This document shows, one piece after another, positions 16,482-25,932 of a stretch of DNA of 64,000 nt. Source of the DNA: Actinoplanes sp. TFC3 (lineage in GTDB: Bacteria; Actinomycetota; Actinomycetes; Mycobacteriales; Micromonosporaceae). The first letter of the stretch is position 1. Each line of letters begins with the position of its first letter. The DNA is taken from NCBI RefSeq assembly GCF_001553785.1, contig NZ_LOJP01000001.1, positions 5,825,009 through 5,889,008 on the forward strand, in the 5' to 3' direction. The translations under genes and the position numbers were made by a program. The notes under the pieces were generated by a model. It did not search any database and was not told the origin of the DNA. It saw only the letters and a program-made list of their open reading frames with translations.

Positions 16482-18239
16482 GTGCCCCTGCGGCGGCTCC
16501 TGCGACTCGCGCCCTGGCAGGTCAGGTCACGCATCATCCGAAGCGTTCAGCGCCGCGTACTGCCGCGGGTCTCCGAGGAACAACGCCTGGGAGTGGCCCG
16601 GCGACTCGTGTCGCTGTCACATCCGCCCCAGCTACCGCTCATGCGCACCCCGGCGAACGCCCCGAGCATGCGGGTGCGCACGGGACGCGGGTGGGTGACG
16701 GCCCGGCGTGACCCCGGGGCAAGCCCGGCATCGGTACGCCGGGAGAACCTCGACAACGTCATCGCCGCCCTCGACACGGCCGGCATCGACTGGTTCCGGA
16801 TCCCGGCGAAGGCGCTGCGCATCACCGCCGTCGCCGTGCGCACCACCGACCGGGCTGCAGCCATCAAGGCGCTGGAGCAGAGCACCGGCCTGATCGACGT
16901 GATCAAGCCGAAGCGGGTCAAGAAGCGCCGGCAGGCCGAGGTGCTGCGCCTGCACTGGCCGGTCACCGACCCGCACGGCAGCCTGGTGCTCGGTTACGAC
17001 TTGGGCTGTGAGGTCGAGTTCTGGGCCGAGCACGACGGGGTGCTGCGCGGGCCGCGGCCCAACCCGATCGCCGATGTGGTGGCGGCCGGCGAGGCTGTGG
17101 TGCTGGCCCCCGAGGCGGCGTTCGGGGCGTTCAGCTCGCCACACGACCCGCGGACGTACCGGACGAAGCAGATCTTCACGATGCCCGGCCCGGACCGGAT
17201 CGCCTTCCCGATCGACGTGGTCTACACCTGGGTCGACGGCGGCGATCCGCAGTGGCAGACCCGCAAGGCGGCCGCGCTGGCCGATAACGGCTGGCTGGAA
17301 GAAGCGAGCCGGCTGGCGCACAACAACGCGCGCTTCGCCTCGCGCGACGAGCTGCGCTACTCGCTGCGCTCGCTGCACTGCTTCGCGCCCTGGGTGAACC
17401 ACATCTACCTGGTCACCGACGATCAGGTGCCGGAGTGGCTGGACACCACGCAGCCCGGTCTGACAGTGGTGAGCCACCGGGAGATCTTCGGCGACACCGG
17501 GACGCTGCCCACCTTCAACTCGCAGGCGATCGAGTCACGCCTGCACCGCATCCCGGGGCTCAACGAGCACTTCCTGTACCTCAACGACGACGTGTTCCTG
17601 GGCCGCCCGGTGAGCCCGGAGCTGTTCTTCACCCCGGGCGGGCTGACTCGATTCTTCCCGTCGAACGCCCAGGTCGACTCGGCCCCGCGCCGCCCCGACG
17701 ATCCGCCCGCGGACTCGGCCGGCAAGAACAACCGCGAGCTGATCCGTTCGGCGTTCGGCCGGGTGCTGACCCGCAAGATGATGCACACCCCGCACCCGTC
17801 GCGGATCACCCTGATCAGCGAGATCGAGCAGCGGTTCAACGAGTACGTCACCGCGACCGCCGGCCACCAGTTCCGCCACCCCGACGACATCGCGCTGCTG
17901 TCCTCGCTGCAGCAGTACTACGCGTACCTGACCGGGCGGGCAGCCCCGGGAACCATCGCCTACACGTACGCGGACCTGGCCAACCCGGCGACGCCGTTCA
18001 AGCTCGCGCGGCTGTTGCGCCACCGCGACCTGGACACGTTCTGCCTCAACGACACCGACTCCGACGACGCGGTGGCCGCCGAGCAGGTGGCGCTGCTCGG
18101 CGAGTTCCTGCCGGCGTACCTGCCGTTCGCGTCGCCGTACGAACGCACCGGGCCGCTTCCGGCTGCCTCCCCGCCGCGGGTGACCGTCCCCGCGCAACCG
18201 AGCCCGACCAAGACCCCCAGAAGGAGAACTTTCTCGTGA
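16482..18239 (+). CDS. Stealth-family capsular polysaccharide phosphotransferase
   Basis: The protein contains the Stealth conserved regions: CR1 FPIDVVYTWVDGGDPQW, CR2 RDELRYSLRSLHCFAPWVNHI through LNEHFLYLNDDVFLGRPV, a CR3 zone around MMHTPHPSRITLI, and a C-terminal CR4-like DTFCLNDTD. Stealth proteins transfer sugar-1-phosphate from nucleotide sugars, making phosphodiester-linked glycans; human GNPTAB is related. About 240 residues precede CR1 and are not recognised. GTG 16482 follows GGAAGGA by about 8 nt and gives 585 residues. Its stop overlaps the next gene by 4 nt (GTGA). Confidence 0.85.
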   Translation: MPLRRLLRLAPWQVRSRIIRSVQRRVLPRVSEEQRLGVARRLVSLSHPPQLPLMRTPANAPSMRVRTGRGWVTARRDPGASPASVRRENLDNVIAALDTAGIDWFRIPAKALRITAVAVRTTDRAAAIKALEQSTGLIDVIKPKRVKKRRQAEVLRLHWPVTDPHGSLVLGYDLGCEVEFWAEHDGVLRGPRPNPIADVVAAGEAVVLAPEAAFGAFSSPHDPRTYRTKQIFTMPGPDRIAFPIDVVYTWVDGGDPQWQTRKAAALADNGWLEEASRLAHNNARFASRDELRYSLRSLHCFAPWVNHIYLVTDDQVPEWLDTTQPGLTVVSHREIFGDTGTLPTFNSQAIESRLHRIPGLNEHFLYLNDDVFLGRPVSPELFFTPGGLTRFFPSNAQVDSAPRRPDDPPADSAGKNNRELIRSAFGRVLTRKMMHTPHPSRITLISEIEQRFNEYVTATAGHQFRHPDDIALLSSLQQYYAYLTGRAAPGTIAYTYADLANPATPFKLARLLRHRDLDTFCLNDTDSDDAVAAEQVALLGEFLPAYLPFASPYERTGPLPAASPPRVTVPAQPSPTKTPRRRTFS

Positions 18240-19483
18240 GCTTCGACGTCGTCATCCTCGGCCTCGGGTACGTGGGGCTGCCCCTGGCCCAGCAGGCCAC
18301 CCGGGCCGGGCTGCGCGTGCTCGGCTTCGACGTGAACGCGGGCGTGGTCGCCGTGCTGGGCGCCGGGCGCTCCCACGTCGACGATCTGTCCGACGCCGAC
18401 GTGGCCGAAATGCTGGCCGGCGGTTTCGAGACCATCACCGACGAGACCCGGATCGCCACCGCTGACACCGCGGTCATCTGTGTGCCGACCCCGCTGTCCG
18501 AAGGCGACGGCCCGGATCTGCGCGCGGTCATCGGGGCCACCGAGGCGGTCGGGCGCAACCTTCGTACCGGCATGCTGGTCGTGCTCGAATCGACCACCTA
18601 CCCGGGCACCACCGACGATGTGGTGGGACCGTTGCTGGAGAAGCTGTCCGGGCTCAAGGCGGGCGTGGACTTCCACCTGGCGTTCTCCCCCGAACGCATC
18701 GACCCGGGCAACGAGAAGTTCGGCGCGCACAACACCCCCAAGGTTGTTGGCGGCAGCACGCCCGCTTGCACCGACCGGGTGGCCGAGTTCTACGGGCGGT
18801 TCGTGGAGACGGTCGTGCGTACCCGCGGCACCCGTGAGGCGGAGACCGCGAAGCTGCTGGAGAACACCTACCGGCACGTCAACATCGCGCTGGTCAACGA
18901 GATGGCCCGGTTCTGCCACGAACTCGACATCGACCTGTGGGACGTCATCCACGCCGCTTCGACCAAGCCGTTCGGGTTCCAGGCGTTCTACCCGGGTCCC
19001 GGCGTGGGCGGGCACTGCATCCCGATCGACCCGAACTACCTGAGCCACAACGTGCGCACCAAGCTGGGCTACCCGTTCCGGTTCGTGGAGCTGGCGCAGG
19101 AGATCAACGCGACGATGCCGGCGTACGTGGCCCGGCGGGCGCAGAACCTGCTCAACGCCGACGGTCAGGCGCTGCACGGCGCGCGGGTGCTGCTGCTGGG
19201 CGTCACGTACAAGCCGAACATCGCCGACCAGCGCGAGTCGCCGGCCACGCCCCTGGCCCGGCACCTGGCCTCGCTGGGCGCCCAGCTGACCTACCACGAC
19301 CCGTACGTCGAGGAGTGGGCCGTCCCGCGCACCGATGACCTGGAAGGTGCCGCAGCCGCAGCCGACCTGGTCATCCTGGTGACCCATCACCGCGACTACG
19401 ACGCCGATCACCTGGCCGGCATCTCGAAGCGCTTCTTCGACACCCGCGGCGTCACCAGCACCCGGGAGGCGCACCGGCTGTGA
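18236..19483 (+). CDS. nucleotide-sugar 6-dehydrogenase (UDP-Glc/UDP-HexNAc type)
   Basis: This 415-residue enzyme oxidises a UDP-hexose or UDP-HexNAc to the uronic acid with NAD+. It has the Rossmann start VVILGLGYVGLPLAQQATRAG, CVPTPLSEGDGPDL, STTYPGTT, and the catalytic Cys in GVGGHCIPIDP. A C-terminal domain with LLGVTYKPNIADQRESPA follows. The substrate (UDP-glucose, UDP-GlcNAc or UDP-ManNAc) is not certain, but the SPERIDPGN pattern favours the WecC/WbpA group. AAGGAGAA precedes GTG 18236. It is coupled to both neighbours. Confidence 0.9.
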   Translation: MSFDVVILGLGYVGLPLAQQATRAGLRVLGFDVNAGVVAVLGAGRSHVDDLSDADVAEMLAGGFETITDETRIATADTAVICVPTPLSEGDGPDLRAVIGATEAVGRNLRTGMLVVLESTTYPGTTDDVVGPLLEKLSGLKAGVDFHLAFSPERIDPGNEKFGAHNTPKVVGGSTPACTDRVAEFYGRFVETVVRTRGTREAETAKLLENTYRHVNIALVNEMARFCHELDIDLWDVIHAASTKPFGFQAFYPGPGVGGHCIPIDPNYLSHNVRTKLGYPFRFVELAQEINATMPAYVARRAQNLLNADGQALHGARVLLLGVTYKPNIADQRESPATPLARHLASLGAQLTYHDPYVEEWAVPRTDDLEGAAAAADLVILVTHHRDYDADHLAGISKRFFDTRGVTSTREAHRL

Positions 19484-21555
19484 CCGAGATGAGCACCGCG
19501 CCCGTCGCGCCCGCGCCCCGGAAGCCCCGCCCGGCCGGGCAATCCGCCCAGCCCAGCCGAGCCGAGGGGAAACAGAGCCATCGCCGCGACATCGAGGGGC
19601 TGCGTGCGGTCGCGGTGCTGCTCGTGGTGGCGTACCACTGTGGGCTGCCCTTTGTCTCCGGGGGTTATGTCGGGGTCGACGTCTTCTTCGTCATCTCCGG
19701 CTTCCTGATCACCGGGCTGCTGCTGCGTGAGCGACGCGTCAGCGGCACAATCTCGATCCCGCGCTTCTATGCCCGCCGCGCCCTGCGGCTGCTGCCCGCC
19801 TCGACGCTGGTTGTCGTGGTCACGGTGGCGGCGTCGGCGTTGTGGCTGCCGCCGTTGCGGCTCGGCGCGATCCTGTCCGACGCGCTGCACACCTCGATCT
19901 ACGCGATGAACTACCGGCTCGCGGCGGTCGGCACCGACTATCTGAACGCCGACGCCGATCCCTCGCCGCTGCAACACTTCTGGTCGCTGGCCGTGGAGGA
20001 GCAGTTCTATCTGGTCTGGCCGCTGCTGATCCTGGCGCTGGGCCGGCGCCGGCGGGGTCTGGGCCTCGCGCTGTCACTGCTGACCGCCGGTTCGCTGGCC
20101 GTCGGGGTGTGGCAGACCCAGGCGAACGCCGGTTGGGCCTATTTCGGTGCGCACACCCGCGCCTGGGAGCTCGGCATCGGTGCACTGCTGGCGCTGGGTG
20201 CGGTGCGGCTGCCGGGCTGGTGCGTGCCGGCGGGGTTGGTTGCGGTGGGCGTTTCGGCCGTGCTCTACACCGCTGAAACCCCCTTCCCCGGGTACGCCGC
20301 CCTGTTGCCGGTTCTGGGCACCGCAGCGGTGATCGCCGGGGGCACCGGACGTCAGGCGGGTCTGCTCGGCGCGCCGATCCTGCAGGGCATCGGGCGGCTC
20401 TCGTACTCCTGGTACCTCTGGCACTGGCCGGTGCTGATGATCGCCCCGGCCGCGCTGGGCCGCCCACTCGCCGTGTGGGAGAACGTGCTGGCCGCGCTGG
20501 GTGCACTGGTGCTGGCCGCGCTGACCTACGCGCTGGTGGAGAATCCGGTACGCCACCTGGCTGTTCTGCGCAACCGCCCGTGGCTGGGCATCGGAGCCGG
20601 TCTCGGGGTCTCGCTGCTGTGCGCCGGACTGTGCGTGGGCATCACGTACGTCGCCGATCATGTCCGGGGGGCCAGCGACTACCAGGCCACCGTGCTCGAT
20701 CCGGCCACGTTCAACCCCAAGGACCTGAGCACCGAGATCGCCGGCAGCCTCGATCTGCCCGCGGTGCCGGCCAATCTGACGCCCAAGCTGGCCACGGTGG
20801 CCAAGGACAAGCCGCACTTCTACAGCGAGGGCTGCTCCGGCTCGTTCGACGATGCGGAGGTCAAGAAGCCCTGCGCGTACGGCGACCTGTCCTCCGGCAC
20901 CACCGTGGTGCTGTTCGGCGACTCGCACGCCGGGCACTGGTTCCCGGCGCTGGAGGCGGCGTCGCTGCAACGACACTGGAAGCTTGTTGTGGTGACCAAG
21001 AGCGCGTGCAGCGCCGCGGACGGCACGATCTTCCTGCCGCAGCTCAAGCGCGACTTCACCGAGTGCGTGCAGTGGCGCAAGGACGCGTTCGCGTACGTCC
21101 GCTCGCTGCACCCGGCGAAGGTGCTGCTGGCCTCCACGTACCCGAGCAGCGAGCTGCTGCACGTGGACGGCACCCAGGACGAGGCGTGGGCGGCGGGCTG
21201 GCGGCGGTCGGTGCGCGCGGCGACGGCGCCGGGCACCGAGGTCTACTTCATGAGCGACACGCCCTGGCAGGCCGGCTCGACCCCGGAGTGCCTGTCCGAG
21301 CACATGGACCGCCCGTCGGCTTGTGCTCGTACGCGCACGGATGCTCTGGCCCTGCCCGCCCGGCGCAAGCTCGTGGCGGACGCGGCTCGCGCGGCCGGAG
21401 CCACGGTCATCGACCCGGTGCCGTGGTTCTGCACCCCTGGCGTCTGCCCGGTCATCGTGGGCAACGTGCTGGTGTACCGCGATCAGCACCACGTGACCAC
21501 GGCGTACAGCAGATTGCTCGCCCCGCAGCTCGGAGCGGCGCTCGCAGCGTCGTAA
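19480..21555 (+). CDS. membrane O-acyltransferase with C-terminal SGNH domain
   Basis: The 691-residue protein resembles OafA/OatA-type acetyltransferases. Residues 30-390 form an acyltransferase-3 domain with about ten membrane spans: HRRDIEGLRAVAVLLVVAYH, YVGVDVFFVISGFLITGLLL and a later ALVENPVRHL. The extracytoplasmic C-terminal domain carries the SGNH GDSHAGHW motif and a late DQHHVT block. It would O-acetylate a surface glycan, logically the polymer made by the two upstream genes. GTG 19480 overlaps the dehydrogenase stop by 4 nt. A perfect terminator follows at 21566. Confidence 0.88.
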   Translation: MTEMSTAPVAPAPRKPRPAGQSAQPSRAEGKQSHRRDIEGLRAVAVLLVVAYHCGLPFVSGGYVGVDVFFVISGFLITGLLLRERRVSGTISIPRFYARRALRLLPASTLVVVVTVAASALWLPPLRLGAILSDALHTSIYAMNYRLAAVGTDYLNADADPSPLQHFWSLAVEEQFYLVWPLLILALGRRRRGLGLALSLLTAGSLAVGVWQTQANAGWAYFGAHTRAWELGIGALLALGAVRLPGWCVPAGLVAVGVSAVLYTAETPFPGYAALLPVLGTAAVIAGGTGRQAGLLGAPILQGIGRLSYSWYLWHWPVLMIAPAALGRPLAVWENVLAALGALVLAALTYALVENPVRHLAVLRNRPWLGIGAGLGVSLLCAGLCVGITYVADHVRGASDYQATVLDPATFNPKDLSTEIAGSLDLPAVPANLTPKLATVAKDKPHFYSEGCSGSFDDAEVKKPCAYGDLSSGTTVVLFGDSHAGHWFPALEAASLQRHWKLVVVTKSACSAADGTIFLPQLKRDFTECVQWRKDAFAYVRSLHPAKVLLASTYPSSELLHVDGTQDEAWAAGWRRSVRAATAPGTEVYFMSDTPWQAGSTPECLSEHMDRPSACARTRTDALALPARRKLVADAARAAGATVIDPVPWFCTPGVCPVIVGNVLVYRDQHHVTTAYSRLLAPQLGAALAAS

Positions 21556-21565
21556 AGAGCAGGCG

Positions 21566-21602
21566 AAAGGGCCGGTTGCTACCTGGTGGCAACCGGCCCT
21601 TT
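21566..21602 (+). terminator. intrinsic terminator after the Stealth-acyltransferase operon
   Basis: A perfect 14-bp stem pairs 21566-21579 with 21589-21602 around a 9-nt loop, ending in TTTT. It lies 10 nt after the acyltransferase stop and separates this operon from the CAP-domain gene. Confidence 0.85.
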
Positions 21603-21759
21603 TACGGTGTTGCAACGCGGCGATGGCAGGCACCCGAGCGGCAACCCAGCACTCACGGCAAGGCACCTGAACAGGCATCAGCGGGCGCTGCGCGGCACCG
21701 AAGGGAACGGTGTACCTGGCGAACAAGCGCCGGGGCGGAGTTCTCTGAAAGGTTGACCC

Positions 21760-22239
21760 GTGCTGAAGCGCCTCGCCACCCTTGCTCTGATCCCCGCCGC
21801 TGCTTTCATCGGCCTGCTCGCCACCGCCGAGGCCGCTCAGGCCGCGCCGGTCTCCACCTCGACGCTGCAGACGCAGATTGTCAGCCTGTCGAACCAGCAG
21901 CGCACCGCCGCCGGCTGCAAGGCGCTCACGGTGAACGCGCAGCTGCTCTGGGCTGCCCGCGGTCACAGTAAGTTCATGGCGACGACCGGCGTTTTCAGCC
22001 ACACCGGCGCCCGCAACTCCTCGTTCATCACCCGCGTCAAGGCTGCCGGTTACACCGCGCCGCGCAGCGAGAACATCGCCTGGGGCTACCGCAGCGCCGC
22101 CGAGGTCGTCAACGCGTGGATGAAGTCGCCGGGTCACCGTCGCAACCTGCTCGACTGCGGGGCCAAGACGTTCGCCGTCGGCGTCGTCTACTCCGCCAAC
22201 GGCACGCCGTACTACACCCAGGAGTTCGGCTCCCGCTAA
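21760..22239 (+). CDS. secreted CAP/SCP-domain protein
   Basis: The 159-residue protein has a Sec signal peptide (MLKRLATLALIPAAAFIGLL to AAQAAP, cleavage near residue 28) and a single CAP domain. Conserved elements are LSNQQRTAAGCKAL, LLWAARGHSKFMATTGVFSHTG (SHTG with the first His), SENIAWGY and VNAWMKSPGHRRNLLD with the second His. Bacterial CAP proteins are secreted; enzymatic role is mostly unknown, though some bind lipids or peptidoglycan. AAAGG precedes GTG 21760. About 155 nt of leader has no recognised riboswitch. Confidence 0.88.
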   Translation: MLKRLATLALIPAAAFIGLLATAEAAQAAPVSTSTLQTQIVSLSNQQRTAAGCKALTVNAQLLWAARGHSKFMATTGVFSHTGARNSSFITRVKAAGYTAPRSENIAWGYRSAAEVVNAWMKSPGHRRNLLDCGAKTFAVGVVYSANGTPYYTQEFGSR

Positions 22240-22260
22240 GTCTTCTCTCTCCCCCGTGAC

Positions 22261-22290
22261 CGGCCCGGCATGCCCCCGCATGCCGGGCCG
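22261..22290. terminator. bidirectional hairpin between CAP and methyltransferase genes
   Basis: CGGCCCGGCATGC (22261-22273) pairs perfectly with GCATGCCGGGCCG (22278-22290) around a CCCC loop. It lies between two convergent genes and probably ends both transcripts. Confidence 0.75.
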
Positions 22291-22302
22291 ATCCATTTCC
22301 GG

Positions 22303-23334
22303 CTAAACGGGGACGGCGCTGCGCGAGTACGACATGACGGCGTGCCGGCCCAGCAGGTTCGGCTCGGCGCTCAGCCCAGCGATGCTCTCGGTCCAGCGCC
22401 GCACGGCTTCCTGTTCATCGGGGCGGTTCACGTCGTCCAGCACCACGGTGGCGGTCGACGCCAGCCGGCTCTCCAGCACGTGCAGCGCCGGGAACCGGGC
22501 ATCCGGTCCGGTGGCCGCGGGCGGGCCGTCGATCAGCAGCAGGTCGATGTTGCGCAGGTCGGTGAGCTGCTCCACGTCGTACCAGGAATAGGTCCGGCCG
22601 TCGGCAGTCAGCTCGGACAGCGGCGCGATCCGCACCTCGGCGACAGTGGAAAGCCCGTGCGCGGTCAGCATTTCGCGGGTGCGCGCGGCGTAATCGGAGT
22701 CGTGGTCGAGCGAGATGAGCTGCCCGCCGATCTTCTCCAGCGCGTAAGCCAGCCACACCGTCGACGTGCCGCTGCCCAGCTCGACCACCAGCCGGGGCTG
22801 GTGCAGCTTGATCAGGTGCAGCAGCTCCAGAAGATCCGTCGGGTTGAGCGCGAAGTCACCCGAGGACGGCATCGGCGCGCGCGGGGTGAACTCCTGGAAC
22901 AACTGGAACATTGCCTCGATCTCGCGGCTCTGCGCGCGCAGCAGCAGATCGTTGCCGTGCCCGTTCTGGCGCAGTCCGCGGGTGATGGTCCGGGTCAGCT
23001 CCTGATGCCGGTCGCCAGCGGTCAGCCGTTCCTTCTCCACGGTCGCCACCACGCGGCGCTGCATCTGCTCGACCACGGTACGCAGCTCCCGGTTGGCCGC
23101 TTGGCTCGCCCGGTACAGCCCGCCCATCCAGCGCGACAGGTGCAGGATGCCGACCAGTACCACCAGCAGCAGCAGGGCCAGCAGCGAGATGGCCAGGCTC
23201 TGATGCCCGGTGCCGGCTGCCACCCAGACCCCGGCGATCAGCACCAGCGCCGCCATGAGAACCACCGCTTGCGGACGGGTCAGGCTCTGCAGCCGTCCCG
23301 TCAGCCGACCGCCGAACCGGGTCAGGCTGCTCAT
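22303..23334 (-). CDS. membrane-anchored class I SAM methyltransferase
   Basis: Residues about 24-70 form two membrane segments (AVVLMAALVLIAGVWVA and ISLLALLLLVVLVGIL). A probable coiled coil spans 75-150, and the C-terminal half is a Methyltransf_24-like Rossmann domain: RLVVELGSGTSTVWLAYAL for SAM binding, GQLISLDHDSDYA, then LLLIDGPPAATGP and TATVVLDDVNR. The tether suggests methylation of a membrane-associated saccharide or lipid-linked precursor. ATG 23334 is chosen because GGGAGGT lies 6 nt upstream; ATG 23349 lies before that site. Confidence 0.75.
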   Translation of the reverse strand: MSSLTRFGGRLTGRLQSLTRPQAVVLMAALVLIAGVWVAAGTGHQSLAISLLALLLLVVLVGILHLSRWMGGLYRASQAANRELRTVVEQMQRRVVATVEKERLTAGDRHQELTRTITRGLRQNGHGNDLLLRAQSREIEAMFQLFQEFTPRAPMPSSGDFALNPTDLLELLHLIKLHQPRLVVELGSGTSTVWLAYALEKIGGQLISLDHDSDYAARTREMLTAHGLSTVAEVRIAPLSELTADGRTYSWYDVEQLTDLRNIDLLLIDGPPAATGPDARFPALHVLESRLASTATVVLDDVNRPDEQEAVRRWTESIAGLSAEPNLLGRHAVMSYSRSAVPV

Positions 23335-23394
23335 GACAAGACCTCCCATATACGCGAATGCAACACGACGCCTAACGGCACGGAACTCCGGCCG

Positions 23395-25902
23395 TTACGC
23401 CGGAAGCGGCTCGGGTGTGCGCTGGGTGGGGGCGGACGGGCGCGGGGCGTGCACGAGACCGGCGATGCGGTCCACGTACAGCTGCGGGTGGTGGGCCTTG
23501 GTGATGACCTCGCGGGCGCGGCGGCTCTGCTCGGCGAACAGCACCCGATCGGTGGCGTACCGGCGGATCAGCGCGTCGACCTCGTTCGGCGCACAGTAGA
23601 TCGCCGCATCGCCGAAGACGGCCGCGTGCTTCTCCTCGGTGATCACCACACAGCCCTGCCCAGCGGCCTCCAGCGCGGGACGCGAATACGTCTCGATCGC
23701 CTCCGGATGCGGGAAGTGCAGGTAGAAGTCGAGCTGGTGCAGGAACGTGCGCAGGTCCAGGTCGGTGGCGTCATAGACCAAGTGGGTGTACGGGCCGCCG
23801 AGGGTCACATCGGTGCGGGGCCAGTCCGGCATTCTCAGCCGTACGTCCACGGCTCCCACCTCGTCGTAGACGTACAACGCCTCCCGGGTGTCGCGCGGCC
23901 ACACCCCCTGATCGCACAGGTCGGTGCCGACCACGGGCAGGTCTGCGCCGGCCCCGGATCGGACGGCGGCCCAACGTTCGGTGCCGATCACGGTCGGCAG
24001 GTCGTACGGGGTCAGCTCCACGGCCGGCTTGTATGCCCGCAGCACCGCGCGGATCTGCGGGTCCTGCGGGCACCACAGCGGTTCCAGGCCGAACATCCGG
24101 TCCGCGATGCGGGTGCAGCCGGCCACGTCGTACCGGTTGTCGAGGCCGTCGCGGCGCACCGGGGCCTGATCGGCGACCACGAGCATCTGCCGGGGGCGCA
24201 GCAGGTATTCGTCGCCCTCGGCGAACTGCAGCACCGCGGCGTGCCGGACGATCAGCAGCGCCGTCTCGGCCGCGTCGCCGGGCAGGATCTGGGTGACCCG
24301 GCCGGCGTTCACCAGCGCCTGCACCGGCGGGCACAGCGCGTACCGCCGCCGGGCCATCGGTCGCAGCGACTCGATGTGCAGCACGGCCACCCGCAGACCG
24401 CGGTCGGCCAGGGCGCGCATCTCCTCCACGGCTGCGAGTTGCGGGCCCTGCAGGAAACGCCAGTCGCCGGCCAGCACGACGTCGTACTCGGGGCGGGGCG
24501 GGGCTTCCCCGCGGGCGTACCGTAGATGATCGGGTGCGGCAAACGGCCTTTCGCCGCCATCTTTGGGCAACCACGGCTTGGCGTTGCGGGCCGCGATGCG
24601 CGAGTGCCACTGCTGATAGGCCGAGGAGTAGGCAACCCGCGCCGGATGCATCCAGTAGGCGCGGATCTCCGAGCGCGACAACGATCCCAGCGACAGGCGG
24701 ATCAGCGCGAGCGGCTCGGTCTCCAGGTGACGCACCGCGCGTTCGCCGTGGACCGCTCGCATGCGTCCGATGTACTCCGAGTCCGCGGCCTTGCGCACGC
24801 GGTCGAAGTAGCCGATGCGATCCATCACCTGCTGACGCCGGAACAACAGCGACGACGGGTTGAACCGCCCCCGCCGCACCGCCGGGCGGGTCAGCACGAG
24901 ATCCTCGGTGACCCCCAGACCGTCGCTGGTGGTGGCCACGATCCGCGCGTTCTGCAGCATCGGGCGGACCTGCAGCTCCAGCCGGCGCGGGTGCGACCAG
25001 TCGTCGGAGTCCTGGAACGCCACGAACTCGCCCTCGGCCGCATCCAGCCCCGCGTTGCGAGCGGCGTAGGTGCCCTGGTTGTGCGGCTGCTTGACCAGGC
25101 GGATCCGCGGACCCATCGCCACCGCGCGCTGCAGCACCTCGTCGAACTCCGGCGGCGAGGCGTCGTCCACGATCACGATCTCGACGTTGCGCCACGACTG
25201 GTCCAGGATCGACCGCACCGCGGTGATCAGGCCCTCGCCGGGGTGGAACGCAGTGACGATGACCGAGATGCGCTGGGGCTCCTCGACTGGCGCGGCGGGC
25301 GCGGTCACGGTAAGCCGGTCGAAGGGTGAGTCGTGGCTTTCGGCATTGAGCGCCGGGTAGGGCTTGGGCATCAGCCGCTGGAACGCGGCCAGCCACGGTG
25401 CGACATCGGCGGTCTGGATGAACGGGTTCACCACATCCAGCTCGAGGTCGCCGCGCACGGCAGGGCTCATCGAGCGGTACGCCGCCAGCAGCTCACGCGC
25501 CGCCTGTGGCCCCTTCCACGCGAAGGTCAGCTCGGCGTGCAGCCCCTGATGCGAGCCGGGGACGCCGTCGGCACCGAGGGCTTGGCGCAGCAGCTCGTAG
25601 ATGGCCAGGGCGTCCGTACGGTCCTCGGGCAGCATGTCCTGCAGCGCGAGCGTCTGTGCCAGCCCGGCGACCACGGAGGGCCGGACGCCACCCTGGATGC
25701 CGCGCAGCCACCGCACATCACCGGTACGAGCGGCGGTGAGCAGTTGCTCGTAGGTCGTCCCGGTGCCACGCAGCGCCGTGTAGGCGATCAGTTTGCGCAT
25801 CTCCAGCGAGCGCAGCCGTACCGCGGTGGCCGGCATCGCCCGCTGCACGTGGTAGCGCGCGATTTTCAGGTAGTCGTCGAGCAGGCCGCCTGGTTCCCCC
25901 AT
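23395..25902 (-). CDS. large two-domain glycosyltransferase (GT2 plus GT4-like)
   Basis: This 835-residue protein has three parts. Residues 1-210 are helical and unrecognised. Residues 215-430 are a GT-A GT2 domain: ISVIVTAFHPGEGLITAV, VEIVIVDDASPPEF and GEFVAFQDSDDW with the DxD-like motif. Residues about 470-800 resemble a GT-B domain, ending in FPHPEAIETYSRPALEAAGQ, where the EAxxxxRPxLEA pattern is typical for nucleotide-sugar binding. It probably adds two sugars to a surface glycan. It is transcribed away from the mannanase, with the methyltransferase gene 60 nt downstream. Confidence 0.8.
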   Translation of the reverse strand: MGEPGGLLDDYLKIARYHVQRAMPATAVRLRSLEMRKLIAYTALRGTGTTYEQLLTAARTGDVRWLRGIQGGVRPSVVAGLAQTLALQDMLPEDRTDALAIYELLRQALGADGVPGSHQGLHAELTFAWKGPQAARELLAAYRSMSPAVRGDLELDVVNPFIQTADVAPWLAAFQRLMPKPYPALNAESHDSPFDRLTVTAPAAPVEEPQRISVIVTAFHPGEGLITAVRSILDQSWRNVEIVIVDDASPPEFDEVLQRAVAMGPRIRLVKQPHNQGTYAARNAGLDAAEGEFVAFQDSDDWSHPRRLELQVRPMLQNARIVATTSDGLGVTEDLVLTRPAVRRGRFNPSSLLFRRQQVMDRIGYFDRVRKAADSEYIGRMRAVHGERAVRHLETEPLALIRLSLGSLSRSEIRAYWMHPARVAYSSAYQQWHSRIAARNAKPWLPKDGGERPFAAPDHLRYARGEAPPRPEYDVVLAGDWRFLQGPQLAAVEEMRALADRGLRVAVLHIESLRPMARRRYALCPPVQALVNAGRVTQILPGDAAETALLIVRHAAVLQFAEGDEYLLRPRQMLVVADQAPVRRDGLDNRYDVAGCTRIADRMFGLEPLWCPQDPQIRAVLRAYKPAVELTPYDLPTVIGTERWAAVRSGAGADLPVVGTDLCDQGVWPRDTREALYVYDEVGAVDVRLRMPDWPRTDVTLGGPYTHLVYDATDLDLRTFLHQLDFYLHFPHPEAIETYSRPALEAAGQGCVVITEEKHAAVFGDAAIYCAPNEVDALIRRYATDRVLFAEQSRRAREVITKAHHPQLYVDRIAGLVHAPRPSAPTQRTPEPLPA

Positions 25903-25932
25903 GCCTAACGCAACGCCTGCACTTCCCGCTAA

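Noticed and set aside
16632..17477. Large open frames antisense to the Stealth gene
   Set aside because: Arg/Val-rich shadow of a high-GC gene with no recognisable domains.
21604..21759. Possible c-di-AMP (ydaO) riboswitch upstream of the CAP gene
   Set aside because: None of the conserved ydaO sequence blocks could be found.
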